Shown here: positions 33,578 through 42,198 of the stretch, piece after piece
Layout of the letters: every line of letters starts with the position of its first letter
How positions within the stretch are numbered: the stretch's first letter is position 1
Assembly: GCA_021770785.1 (NCBI GenBank)
Contig: JAETQH010000036.1
Coordinates: 1 to 42,308, forward strand
From: Lachnospiraceae bacterium
Lineage (GTDB): Bacteria > Bacillota > Clostridia > Lachnospirales > Lachnospiraceae
DNA length: 42,308 nucleotides
Reading direction: 5' to 3'
Position numbers and translations under genes: made by a program
The notes under the pieces: model-generated
Told to the model about the DNA's origin: nothing
The model's input: only the letters and a program-made list of their open reading frames with translations
The model's database searches: none

Positions 33578-33605
33578 ATTCTATCATAATTCTTATAAAT
33601 ATCAA
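33578..33605 (-). promoter_or_regulatory. Candidate promoter of the rhamnose AraC regulator
   Basis: On the minus strand TTGATA (33600-33605) and TAGAAT (33578-33583) are separated by 16 bp. The -35 touches the inverted repeats at 33605-33625, which would allow autoregulation. Confidence 0.5.
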
Positions 33606-33625
33606 TACTGCTATCAGTATAGCAG
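33605..33625. promoter_or_regulatory. Nested inverted repeats between araC-type gene and rhaB
   Basis: ATACTG (33605-33610) and CAGTAT (33615-33620) form one inverted repeat, while CTGCTA (33608-33613) and TAGCAG (33620-33625) form a second, shifted one. The element lies about 100 bp upstream of rhaB and at the -35 of the divergent regulator. It is a candidate binding site for the AraC-type regulator. Confidence 0.5.
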
Positions 33626-33725
33626 AAGTTTTTGTGAGTTGCAAATAAGGACAGTTTTTTTGGAAAAAATTGTTCTTTTTTTTATTCTGAATTAGCAGAT
33701 AATTGTATTATAAAGGAGGTTCGAT

Positions 33726-35147
33726 ATGGAGAAATATTATTTGGCAGTAGATATCGGTGCTTCCAGTGGAAGGCATATTTTATCTTACATACATAATGGG
33801 AAAATTCACCTGGAAGAAATTTATCGTTTTGAAAACGGTATGAAGAATCAAGACGGTCATCTGTGCTGGGATTTAGAAATGTTATTTACAGAGCTTCTAA
33901 ATGGTCTGAAGGCATGTAAGCAAAGAGGCAAGATTCCTGAGACAATGGGAATCGATACCTGGGCGGTAGACTATGTACTTCTGGATGAGAAGGACAGGGT
34001 ATTGGGTAAAACCTATGGTTATCGGGATCATAGGACAGCAGGTGTAGATGAAAAGGTATATCAGTTTATTCCGGAAGAGGAACTGTATGCCAGAACCGGA
34101 ATACAGAAGCAGATATTTAATACCATCTACCAGCTGATGGCAGTTAAGGAGCAGGAACCGGAGCTTATGGAGAAAGCAAAATCCATGCTTCTGGTGCCAG
34201 ATTATTTGAATTTTTTGCTGACGGGCATTAAGAAGACAGAGTATACCAATGCCACCACCACACAATTAGTAAGCCCTGTTTCAAAGGATTGGGATTATGA
34301 GCTGATTGATAGGTTGGGATATCCGAAGGATATCTTCGGGAAGATAAGCAAGCCGGGAACGCTGGTAGGGAATTTTGGGAAAGAGATTCAGAAGGCGGTG
34401 GGGTTTGACTGTCAGGTAATCTTACCCGCCACCCATGATACAGGTTCTGCGGTAGCGGCGATACCCACCACAGAAGAGGATGTGTTGTATATCAGTTCCG
34501 GTACATGGTCTCTTATGGGGACAGAGCTTTTAGAGGCGAATTGCTCGGCAGAGAGCAGAAAACGTAATCTTACAAATGAGGGCGGCTATGATTACCGTTT
34601 CCGGTATTTGAAAAATATTATGGGGCTCTGGATGATTCAGTCAATCCGAAAGGAACTTGCAGAGGAGTATTCCTACGGATACATCTGCGAACAGGCGCAG
34701 AAACAGAAAATCACATCTCTGGTGGATTGCAATGACGATATGTTTCTGGCACCCGTAAGTATGGCGGAGGCGATGAAGGGGTACTGTGAAAAGACCGGGC
34801 AGCAGGTTCCGCAGAACGAATGGGAGATTGCGGCAGTCATCTATAATAGTCTCGGAAAATGCTATGGAGATACGATCGGACAGATTGAAGAGATGACAGG
34901 AAAGCATTATGACCGGATATATGTAGTAGGCGGCGGTTCTAATGCAGAGTATCTGAATCAGGTTACGGCAAAATACACCGGACGCACGGTCTATGCCGGG
35001 CCTAGCGAGGCTACGGCTATTGGAAATCTGCTGGTGCAGATGATATATCAGCATGAATTTGAAGACTTAAAAAAGGCAAGAGAATGTGTAGAAAAGTCTT
35101 TTGAAATTAAAAAATTTCAAAATGAAAAGGAGAAATTATCATGTTAG
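33726..35147 (+). CDS. rhaB: Rhamnulokinase
   Basis: The 473-aa FGGY-family kinase phosphorylates L-rhamnulose to L-rhamnulose-1-phosphate. Family marks are VDIGASSGRH (~7, ATP loop), GIDTWAVDYVLLD (~76), YRDHRT (~99), LLVPDYLNFLLTG (~156), ATHDTGSAVAA (~237, with the catalytic Asp), ISSGTWSLMG (~258) and VVGGGSNAEYLNQ (~400). Length and motifs are those of RhaB rather than glycerol or xylulose kinases. AAAGGAGG precedes ATG 33726. Its end overlaps the next gene by 7 bp, and rhaD follows, confirming the rhamnose context. No rhamnose permease or mutarotase gene is in the window. Confidence 0.95.
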   Translation: MEKYYLAVDIGASSGRHILSYIHNGKIHLEEIYRFENGMKNQDGHLCWDLEMLFTELLNGLKACKQRGKIPETMGIDTWAVDYVLLDEKDRVLGKTYGYRDHRTAGVDEKVYQFIPEEELYARTGIQKQIFNTIYQLMAVKEQEPELMEKAKSMLLVPDYLNFLLTGIKKTEYTNATTTQLVSPVSKDWDYELIDRLGYPKDIFGKISKPGTLVGNFGKEIQKAVGFDCQVILPATHDTGSAVAAIPTTEEDVLYISSGTWSLMGTELLEANCSAESRKRNLTNEGGYDYRFRYLKNIMGLWMIQSIRKELAEEYSYGYICEQAQKQKITSLVDCNDDMFLAPVSMAEAMKGYCEKTGQQVPQNEWEIAAVIYNSLGKCYGDTIGQIEEMTGKHYDRIYVVGGGSNAEYLNQVTAKYTGRTVYAGPSEATAIGNLLVQMIYQHEFEDLKKARECVEKSFEIKKFQNEKEKLSC

Positions 35148-36559
35148 TAGAAACAAAAGCAAAAATCGGAGTTTTTTCCATTGCTTTAGGAGCATATCTG
35201 CCGCAGTTTCCGTCACTGATACCGGAATTTGAGGCACAGTATGCTGCGTTTAAGAAGATAATCCCGGATACGGTAGAAATTGTGGATGGAGGTATTGTCA
35301 CAACGAAGGAACTCTCCCAGGCGGCCGGTGATAAATTTCGTGCGGCGGACGTTGATCTTGTAATTTTACAGCTTCTTACTTATGCGACCTCTTATAATAT
35401 GCTTCCGGCAGTCAGGGATCTCGATGTGCCGGTAGTGCTGGTGAATGTCCAGAAGAAAAGGGCGCCGGAGTATGAAAATACGGATACTGCCATGTGGCTC
35501 GGCGAGCTTTATGCTTGTGGCGCTGTTGGTGAGATGGTAGCAGATCTTGAACGGGCAGGTAAACGCCATGCAGTTATCACGGGGGTAGCGGAAGGCGGTG
35601 ACCCGATGGTGGAGGCTGAGATTGAAGATTGGTGCCGCGCCGCCCAGGTCCGCCGCCGGTTCCGAAATACGAATCTGGCGCAGATTGGACGTCCCTATCC
35701 TGGTATGATGGATCTGTATATTGATGAAACCAATCTTTATCATAGGATGTTCCTTTACACCAAGCAGTTTGACTGGGAGAGGATGTGGGCGATTGCTGAT
35801 GACATCACGGATGAAGATGCCATCTGTGCGAAAGCGCAGGACATCCTTGATACCTTTGATATTGAGGGCGGCGGTACAATAGAAAAGGTCTGGGAAATGG
35901 CAAAATATGTGGTTGCTTTTGAACAGTGGGTGAAAGATGAACAGATTGCCTTCATTGCATCACATTATGACGGGTTTGCACAGGGAAAAGCAGGAGTCTT
36001 AGACAGTATGCTGATTCCGGCGTTCTCCATGCTGATTAAGCAGGGAGTTGCCTGTGCGGTGGAAGGTGATATCAAGGTTGCCATGGCAATGAGTATCTTA
36101 AAGACGATTTCCGGAATGGGACAGCTCTCGGAAATGTACTCTATTGATTTTAAAGAAGATATCTGTCTGATTGGTCATAGCGGCTCCGGAGACGCTGATA
36201 TTTCAGCAAAAAAACCAACGATGAAGATTGTGCCTGTATTCCATGGAAAGACCGGCGGAGGCTATCTGACTCAGTTTTATCCGCACCTTGGTCCGGTTAC
36301 TTACTTAGGGATCACACAGGATCGGGACGGTAATTTCAAATTTGTCGTGGCGGAGGGGATAAATGAATCCGGACCCATTTTTAACTTTGGCGATACCAAT
36401 ATGCGTACACGTTTTTCCTGTGGGGCAAGAGAATTCTGCAACAGGTGGAGCGAGGCAGGACCGACACACCATATGGCTGCAGCATGCGGCAGACACATTG
36501 AAACAATTCGGAAGGTTGCAAAGATATTCAATGTGCCGGTAGATATTGTTACAAGATAA
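35141..36559 (+). CDS. L-fucose/L-arabinose isomerase family protein, candidate rhamnose isomerase
   Basis: The 472-aa protein belongs to the FucI/AraA ketol-isomerase superfamily. Visible family features are AADVDLVILQLLTYATS (~68), VPVVLVNVQKK, MMDLYIDETN (~187), CAVEGDIKVAMAM (~307, Glu and Asp of the metal site), FNFGDTN (~415) and GPTHHMAAACG (~445, His). It starts 7 bp inside rhaB (AAAAGGAG upstream of ATG 35141) and is followed by rhaD, so by position it should convert L-rhamnose to L-rhamnulose. Canonical RhaA is a different TIM-barrel family, and none is seen here. Alternatives are isomerisation of L-fucose or another 6-deoxyhexose. The specific sugar is inferred. Confidence 0.85.
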   Translation: MLVETKAKIGVFSIALGAYLPQFPSLIPEFEAQYAAFKKIIPDTVEIVDGGIVTTKELSQAAGDKFRAADVDLVILQLLTYATSYNMLPAVRDLDVPVVLVNVQKKRAPEYENTDTAMWLGELYACGAVGEMVADLERAGKRHAVITGVAEGGDPMVEAEIEDWCRAAQVRRRFRNTNLAQIGRPYPGMMDLYIDETNLYHRMFLYTKQFDWERMWAIADDITDEDAICAKAQDILDTFDIEGGGTIEKVWEMAKYVVAFEQWVKDEQIAFIASHYDGFAQGKAGVLDSMLIPAFSMLIKQGVACAVEGDIKVAMAMSILKTISGMGQLSEMYSIDFKEDICLIGHSGSGDADISAKKPTMKIVPVFHGKTGGGYLTQFYPHLGPVTYLGITQDRDGNFKFVVAEGINESGPIFNFGDTNMRTRFSCGAREFCNRWSEAGPTHHMAAACGRHIETIRKVAKIFNVPVDIVTR

Positions 36560-36599
36560 ATGAAGCATAGCAATGATATTTGAGAAAGGAAGAAGAAAA

Positions 36600-37427
36600 A
36601 TGAATATTACGGACGTAAAATTTGTACAGGGATTTATCCGCATGTGCAACGATGGATGGGAACAGGGGTGGCATGAGAGAAACGGCGGTAACTTGTCCTA
36701 TCGTATGAAAGCAGAGGAGGTAGAGGAAGTAAGGGAATATCTAAGTGCAGAAGGTGAATGGAAGGAGATTGGAAGTAGCGTGCCGGGACTTGCAGGGGAA
36801 TATTTTATGGTGACAGGCAGCGGAAAATATTTCCGAAATGTGATTCTTGAGCCGGAGGACAGCATAGGTATCATTGAATTGGATGACAGAGGAGAAAACT
36901 ACCGTCTCCGCTGGGGGTTGGTAAATGGAGGAAGACCCACCAGTGAGCTTCCGAGCCATCTTATGAATCATGAGGTGAAAAAAGCGGCCTCCAAAGGTGC
37001 ACACAGGGTCATCTATCATGCCCATACAACCAATGTGATTGCTCTTACCTTTGTGCTGCCTCTGAAGGATGAAGTATTTACCAGAGAATTGTGGGAGATG
37101 GCAACGGAATGTCCGGTCGTATTCCCGGACGGCATCGGTGTGGTAGGCTGGATGGTGCCGGGCGGCCGTGATATTGCGGTGGCCACCAGCGAGTTAATGA
37201 AAAAATATGACGTGGCCATATGGGCGCACCATGGTATGTTCTGTTCGGGAGAAGATTTTGATTTGACCTTCGGATTAATGCATACAGTGGAAAAATCCGC
37301 TGAGATTCTTGTGAAAATGTTGTCCATGAGAGGAGAGAAGCTGCAGACTATTACACCACAGAATTTTCGTGATTTGGCAGTGGATTTTAAGGTGTCACTA
37401 CCGGAAAAATTTTTATATGAGAAATAG
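36600..37427 (+). CDS. rhaD: Rhamnulose-1-phosphate aldolase
   Basis: The 275-aa class II aldolase splits L-rhamnulose-1-phosphate to dihydroxyacetone phosphate and L-lactaldehyde. It starts MNITDVKFVQGF at ATG 36600 with AAAGGAAG upstream (the ATG at 36573 lacks a binding site). The family signature is visible: GWHERNGGNLSYR (~24), FMVTGSGKYFRN (~70), TSELPSHLMNH (~115, catalytic Glu), YHAHTTN (~140, zinc His pair) and WAHHGMFC (~212, third zinc His). The length equals E. coli RhaD. It ends the rhamnose operon before a strong terminator. Lactaldehyde-processing genes are not nearby. Confidence 0.95.
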   Translation: MNITDVKFVQGFIRMCNDGWEQGWHERNGGNLSYRMKAEEVEEVREYLSAEGEWKEIGSSVPGLAGEYFMVTGSGKYFRNVILEPEDSIGIIELDDRGENYRLRWGLVNGGRPTSELPSHLMNHEVKKAASKGAHRVIYHAHTTNVIALTFVLPLKDEVFTRELWEMATECPVVFPDGIGVVGWMVPGGRDIAVATSELMKKYDVAIWAHHGMFCSGEDFDLTFGLMHTVEKSAEILVKMLSMRGEKLQTITPQNFRDLAVDFKVSLPEKFLYEK

Positions 37428-37442
37428 GTAAAAACCATAATT

Positions 37443-37488
37443 AAGAGACTTTCCGAGGATATCTTCGTAAAGTCTCTTAGTTTTTTTT
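37443..37488 (+). terminator. Strong terminator after rhaD
   Basis: AAGAGACTTT (37443-37452) pairs perfectly with AAAGTCTCTT (37469-37478), continuing through an inner CGAGG/CTTCG stem with an ATAT loop, and is followed by AGTTTTTTTT. The stop codon of the convergent AraC gene (37477-37479) lies at the edge of the stem. Confidence 0.93.
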
Positions 37489-38325
37489 CCGAATCTGTGA
37501 GGGCGGAACGCCATACCGTTTCTTAAATAATTTGCTGAAATGGTACACATCATCATAGCCCACCGCAGCGGCAACTTCCTGAATGCTGCCGTTTGTCCCC
37601 TGTTCTAACAGCTCTTTTGCCCGCTCTAAGCGGATATTGATGAGATGGTGAATGGGAGTATCCCCGGTTTCACTCTTGAAAATCCGGGAGATATAAAAGG
37701 GGCTTAAATACATATTTTCTGCAATCTGGTCTAAGGAAATTTTTTCCGCATAATGTTCCTCAAAATAGCTGACTAACTGCTCCACCACGTATTTCTTGTT
37801 GACGGAGTCAAAGGAATATCCGGTGCCAATGGGGACCGGCTTGCTCTGTTCCCGCAGCAGCAGCACCAACATCTGCACCAGATAGGATTTCAGCATGAGG
37901 TAGCGCCCTGCCTGGCAGATGTCATTTTCAGCGGTCATGGAGGTGCAGAGCTTAAACAGCTTTTGCCGCAGCTCCCCGGTGGTGTGGAGAACCGGAGTTT
38001 CGGTATTTCCCGGCAGATGGTTTTCCGGCAGCTCCGGGAAACGGATATCCGAAAAGCCCACGAAAAATTCCGTGGTGGGATCCGCTGGGTTTACAACCAG
38101 CGCCTGATGCTTCTGTCCGGCATTTAAGAGAATCAAATCTCCCTCACCAACATCATAGCAGATATCGTCAATCCGGTATCTGCCATGGCCGGATAGCACA
38201 AAAGCCATTTCTGCAAAATCGTGGCTGTGATAATTCTCCTCGTCTTTTATTCTTGTGCCCTTCCAGGTAAAAAGGAAGGTAGGATTCAGTTGGTCTAATA
38301 GTTGTTCGTAGTTGCTGTAGTACAT
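37477..38325 (-). CDS. AraC-family regulator next to the ABC exporter pair
   Basis: The 282-aa protein has an N-terminal cupin sensor (ENYHSHDFAEMAFVLSGHGR at ~30, then GEGDLILLNAGQKHQALV) and a C-terminal AraC DNA-binding domain (ISLDQIAENMYLSPFYISRI at ~195 and GSIQEVAAAVGYDDVYHFSK at ~245, then FKKRYGVPPSQIRK). Start ATG 38325 (MYYSNYEQ) has CGAGGAA just upstream; a longer frame to 38511 has no binding site. It is divergent from the exporter genes, and two direct repeats of AraC half-site size lie at their promoter, so it is probably their activator. The signal it senses is unknown; the cupin suggests a sugar-like or small ligand. Confidence 0.92.
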   Translation of the reverse strand: MYYSNYEQLLDQLNPTFLFTWKGTRIKDEENYHSHDFAEMAFVLSGHGRYRIDDICYDVGEGDLILLNAGQKHQALVVNPADPTTEFFVGFSDIRFPELPENHLPGNTETPVLHTTGELRQKLFKLCTSMTAENDICQAGRYLMLKSYLVQMLVLLLREQSKPVPIGTGYSFDSVNKKYVVEQLVSYFEEHYAEKISLDQIAENMYLSPFYISRIFKSETGDTPIHHLINIRLERAKELLEQGTNGSIQEVAAAVGYDDVYHFSKLFKKRYGVPPSQIRKKN

Positions 38326-38470
38326 GATGTTCCTCGTTTCACAATTCTGTTTTTTGTTGTCATGATAAATGCACAAAAACGGACGCCGCAGGAGCTGGCT
38401 GCTGCTGTGCATTCGATACAGTCTATGGGATATTATAGCATGTAAGAAATCAGAAACCAATGGTTGTTTT

Positions 38471-38533
38471 TGCAAAAAATCACATGAAAGGTGCAAGATA
38501 GTACATTTCATTTTCCGGTAAAAGGGGTATACT
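38471..38533 (+). promoter_or_regulatory. ABC exporter promoter with two AraC-type direct repeats
   Basis: Two sites beginning TGCAA and ending ACAT, at 38471-38485 and 38492-38506, match at 11 of 15 positions and start exactly 21 bp apart (two helix turns). The second abuts the -35 position of a promoter whose -10 is TATACT (38528-38533) and which lacks a good -35. That is the layout expected for activation by an AraC protein. Confidence 0.6.
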
Positions 38534-38612
38534 TAGAAATTCAAAAGGATGTTAGAAGAACATCTGTGTGCCCGGCAAAGGGCAGAAGGGAAGATAAAGG
38601 AGGAGTAGTTAC

Positions 38613-40367
38613 ATGACACCAATGAAATGGTTTTTCTCGTTTTTGAAAAAATACCGTGGAAAGATGATATTGGGGCTCTGCATGACCACGGCTGTGTCCG
38701 TGCTTTCGGTGGTGAATCCCTACCTGTCAGGACAGATTGTGGATCGGGTTATTCAGGGAGGGGAATATGATTTACTGCTGCCTATGATAGGCTGCCTTCT
38801 GGGGGTTACGGTGGTGATGGGCGTATTGCGCTTTGGTTTTCAGGTGGTGCTTGAGACGGCGTCCCAGGGGGTTCTCTATGATATGAGGGATAAGGTCTAC
38901 CGGAAATTATTAGAAGAGGATTTTGCCTTCTACAATAAAAAGCGGACCGGGGATTTGATGAGCCGCCAGACCGGGGATATGGACGCCATACGTCATTTTG
39001 TTGCCTATGTGATTTATGTGGTGTATCAGAGTGTGCTGATGTTTATTTTTGCGTTGATTATGATTTTTACCGTCAATACGAAACTGGCGGCAGCAATGCT
39101 TCTGGTACTGCCCTTTACGGCGCTGACCACTTATTTTCAGTCTAAGGAGGTGCACCCGGCGTTCCAGAGAAACCGGGATTGCTTTTCCTCTTTAAACACC
39201 TTTGTGCAGGAAAATGTCAGCGGAAATCGAGTAGTCCGGGCTTTTTCCAAGGAAGATTATGAGATGGAAAAATTTGAAGCAGAGAATGATAAGTTCCGCA
39301 GCGCCCAGGTGGATGCATCTAAAATCTGGATGAAATATGTGCCTGTATTTGAGGTGCTGTCCTATGTGCTGAATATCATTTTAATGCTTTATGGCGGTCA
39401 CATGGTGATAACCGGGGAAATCAGCTTAGGGCAGCTGGTGACGGTCAACGGTTACCTGTGGATGTTGAATAACCCGCTGCGGCAGGCGGGATGGCTGGTG
39501 AATGATACCAGTAATTTTGTCACCTCTGTGGAGAAAATTTATAATACCTATATGGAAGAGCCAAATGTAAAAACCCCTGTTTCCGGTGTGGTGAAAAAGC
39601 ACCTGAAAGGAGCTGTGGAGTTTAAAAATGTTTCCTACCGCGCCGATGATGAGGACATTGTAATGAATGTCAATTTCAAAGTAGAGCCGGGACAGACGGT
39701 GGGAATTATCGGCTCCACAGGTGCCGGGAAATCTACGATTATGAATCTTTTGTGCCGTTTTTACGATACCACAGACGGAGACGTGCTGGTGGACGGAATC
39801 AATGTGCGGGATATGGATTTGTATAACCTAAGGGATAATATCGGTATGGCAATGCAGGATGTTTTTCTTTTCTCTGATACGATTGAAGGCAACATTGCAT
39901 ACGGCAGACCGGACTGCTCCTTTGAGGAGGTGAAGCGGGCGGCGATTATGGCGGATGCCAACCATTTTATTTCCGCTCTGCCGGAGGGCTATGACACGAT
40001 TGTAGGGGAACGGGGCGTGGGACTTTCCGGTGGTCAGAAGCAGAGGATTTCCTTAGCCCGCGCCCTGCTAAAGGATCCGTCCATCCTGATTTTAGACGAT
40101 ACCACATCGGCGGTGGATATGGAGACGGAGAGTTACATACAGAGTCAGTTGAAAAAATTAGACAAGGACTGTACGATTTTTGTTATTGCTTACCGGATTT
40201 CGTCCATCAAAGATGCGGATTTAATTCTTGTGATGGATGGCGGCAGGATTATCGAGCAGGGAACCCATGAGGAGCTGGTGGCTGCGGGCGGTTATTATGC
40301 CACGGCGTTTCGGAATCAGTACGGGGAAATCCCGAAAGAAATTTTTGAGAGAAAGGGGGAGGCGTAA
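38613..40367 (+). CDS. ABC exporter subunit with degenerate ATPase site
   Basis: The 584-aa half-transporter has six membrane helices (~15-310) and a C-terminal nucleotide-binding domain. The NBD shows Walker A GSTGAGKST (~370), Q-loop QDVFLFSD (~412), signature VGLSGGQKQR (~470) and Walker B ILILDDTTSAVD, where the catalytic Glu is replaced by Asp. The H-loop reads VIAYRISS, where His is replaced by Tyr. These changes mark the non-catalytic site of heterodimeric exporters. The partner is the next gene, 1 bp downstream. AAGGAGGAG precedes ATG 38613. Possible cargo includes drugs, lipids or peptides; no bacteriocin precursor or peptidase domain is visible. Confidence 0.93.
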   Translation: MTPMKWFFSFLKKYRGKMILGLCMTTAVSVLSVVNPYLSGQIVDRVIQGGEYDLLLPMIGCLLGVTVVMGVLRFGFQVVLETASQGVLYDMRDKVYRKLLEEDFAFYNKKRTGDLMSRQTGDMDAIRHFVAYVIYVVYQSVLMFIFALIMIFTVNTKLAAAMLLVLPFTALTTYFQSKEVHPAFQRNRDCFSSLNTFVQENVSGNRVVRAFSKEDYEMEKFEAENDKFRSAQVDASKIWMKYVPVFEVLSYVLNIILMLYGGHMVITGEISLGQLVTVNGYLWMLNNPLRQAGWLVNDTSNFVTSVEKIYNTYMEEPNVKTPVSGVVKKHLKGAVEFKNVSYRADDEDIVMNVNFKVEPGQTVGIIGSTGAGKSTIMNLLCRFYDTTDGDVLVDGINVRDMDLYNLRDNIGMAMQDVFLFSDTIEGNIAYGRPDCSFEEVKRAAIMADANHFISALPEGYDTIVGERGVGLSGGQKQRISLARALLKDPSILILDDTTSAVDMETESYIQSQLKKLDKDCTIFVIAYRISSIKDADLILVMDGGRIIEQGTHEELVAAGGYYATAFRNQYGEIPKEIFERKGEA

Positions 40368-40368
40368 T

Positions 40369-42156
40369 ATGGCACGAAACAGATACGATATGGACGAAGT
40401 GTTAGAGGACAGCTTCGATGTGGGACAGTTAAAGCGGCTGGCAGGCTACATTTCGCCCTATAAAAAGAAAATGGCGGGGGTCATTGTACTTATGCTTACT
40501 TCTTCGGCGCTTACCATGGCAATCCCTATTTTTTTACAGTTGATTATGGATCAGAGCATTCCTCAGAGGGATATGAAATCCATCTGGATTTACAGCGGGC
40601 TGACACTTATCATAGCCGTTTATTCCGCCCTGGCATTGCGGATAAAGATTAAAACCATGAGTGTCATCGGGCAGAACATTGTCCATGATATCAGGCAAGA
40701 TATTTTCCGGCATTTGCAGGAACTGCCCTTTTCTTACTATGATGACAGACCCCACGGAAAAATACAGGTGAGGGTGGTAAACTACGTCAACAGCTTAAGT
40801 GATTTGTTAAGCAACGGTATCGTCAATACCTTTACAGACCTCTGCAACCTGATTTTTATTCTGGTGTTCATGTTTGCCCTGGATGTGCGGCTGACTCTGG
40901 TCTGTCTCTGCGGCCTTCCGGTGCTGGCGCTGGTGATTGTGTTTATTAAGAAGCGGCAGAGAAAGGCGTGGCAGATACAGAGCAACAAGCAGTCTAACCT
41001 CAACGCCTACATTGCGGAGAGCATTAACGGCATCCGTGTCACCCAGTCTTTTGTGAGGGAGCGGGAAAACACGGGGATTTTCAATCATTTGAGCGCCAAT
41101 TACCGCAGCTCCTGGATGAAAGCGGTAATGTATAACTTTACCATGGGACCTAGTGTGGACATTATCTCCACCCTGACCACGGCGTTTATCTATGTGCTTG
41201 GCGTAAAGATGATTTTGGCGCCGGACATGACGCTGACCGTGGGGGTTTTGGTGGCGTTTACCGCTTATATCGGGCGGTTCTGGGCACCCATCAACACTTT
41301 GGCGGGCTTTTACAATTCCCTTTTGACGGCAATTTCCTATCTGGAACGTATTTTTGAAACCATTGACGAGCCGGTAAAGGTGAAGGACGCACCGGATGCC
41401 GTACCTATGCCCCAGGTGAAGGGTGAGGTGGAATTTCGCCATGTGACCTTTGGCTATGAGCCGGGTCAGAAGATTTTAGACGATATCAGTTTTACCGCAG
41501 AGGAAGGGGAGAACTATGCCATTGTAGGCCCCACCGGGGCGGGGAAAACCACGATTGTCAACTTGATTAGCCGTTTTTACAATGTGGATTCGGGAGAAAT
41601 CCTCATTGACGGCACCGATATTTCCAGGGTGACGCTGCACTCCCTGCGGAGCCAGATGGGAATTATGATGCAGGACAGCTTTATTTTCTCCGGCACCATT
41701 ATGGACAATATCCGCTACGGTAACCGGGACGCCACAGACGAAGAGGTGATAAAGGCGGCTAAGACGGTCTGCGCCCATGATTTTATCATGGAGATGGAGC
41801 AGGGCTACGAGACGGAAGTCAATGAGCGGGGCAGCCGCCTTTCCGCAGGGCAGCGGCAGCTGATTTCCTTTGCCAGGGCACTGCTTGCAGACCCGAAAAT
41901 ACTGATTTTAGACGAGGCGACCTCCAGCATTGACACGGAGACGGAAATCGTGCTACAGAAGGGCTTAAATGAGCTGCTGCAGGGAAGAACCTCCTTTATT
42001 ATTGCCCACAGGCTTTCTACCATTAAGAATGCGGACTGCATTATGTATGTGGATAGGGGAGGCATTTTAGAGCGGGGCAGCCATGAAGAACTGTTAGAGC
42101 AGAAAGGGGAGTATTATAAACTGTATATGTCCCAGTATGATTTTTTGCGGGAGTAA
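40369..42156 (+). CDS. ABC exporter subunit, catalytic partner
   Basis: The 595-aa half-transporter starts MARNRYDMDEVLEDS at ATG 40369, one base after the previous stop, with AAAGGGGGAGG upstream. Six membrane segments lie at ~30-330. The NBD has Walker A GPTGAGKTT (~387), signature SRLSAGQRQL (~485, with Ala in place of the first Gly), canonical Walker B ILILDEATSSID and H-loop IIAHRLST. Its intact Walker B Glu and His pair with the LSGGQ of the first subunit to give one consensus ATP site, and its altered signature faces the degenerate site. The arrangement resembles the TM287/288, BmrCD and LmrCD families. A terminator follows. Confidence 0.93.
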   Translation: MARNRYDMDEVLEDSFDVGQLKRLAGYISPYKKKMAGVIVLMLTSSALTMAIPIFLQLIMDQSIPQRDMKSIWIYSGLTLIIAVYSALALRIKIKTMSVIGQNIVHDIRQDIFRHLQELPFSYYDDRPHGKIQVRVVNYVNSLSDLLSNGIVNTFTDLCNLIFILVFMFALDVRLTLVCLCGLPVLALVIVFIKKRQRKAWQIQSNKQSNLNAYIAESINGIRVTQSFVRERENTGIFNHLSANYRSSWMKAVMYNFTMGPSVDIISTLTTAFIYVLGVKMILAPDMTLTVGVLVAFTAYIGRFWAPINTLAGFYNSLLTAISYLERIFETIDEPVKVKDAPDAVPMPQVKGEVEFRHVTFGYEPGQKILDDISFTAEEGENYAIVGPTGAGKTTIVNLISRFYNVDSGEILIDGTDISRVTLHSLRSQMGIMMQDSFIFSGTIMDNIRYGNRDATDEEVIKAAKTVCAHDFIMEMEQGYETEVNERGSRLSAGQRQLISFARALLADPKILILDEATSSIDTETEIVLQKGLNELLQGRTSFIIAHRLSTIKNADCIMYVDRGGILERGSHEELLEQKGEYYKLYMSQYDFLRE

Positions 42157-42157
42157 G

Positions 42158-42197
42158 AAAAAACGTGGAACGGAAGAAATTTCGTTTCACGTTTTTT
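42158..42197 (+). terminator. Terminator of the ABC exporter operon
   Basis: AAAAAACGTGGAACG (42158-42172) pairs with CGTTTCACGTTTTTT (42183-42197), 15 bp with one G-U pair, ending in six T. The next base but one starts a group II intron. Confidence 0.9.
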
Positions 42198-42198
42198 G

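Noticed and set aside
40807..41442. 211-aa open frame on the minus strand inside the second ABC exporter gene
   Set aside because: It is antisense to a conserved membrane domain and rich in His/Arg/Gln, as expected of a shadow frame.
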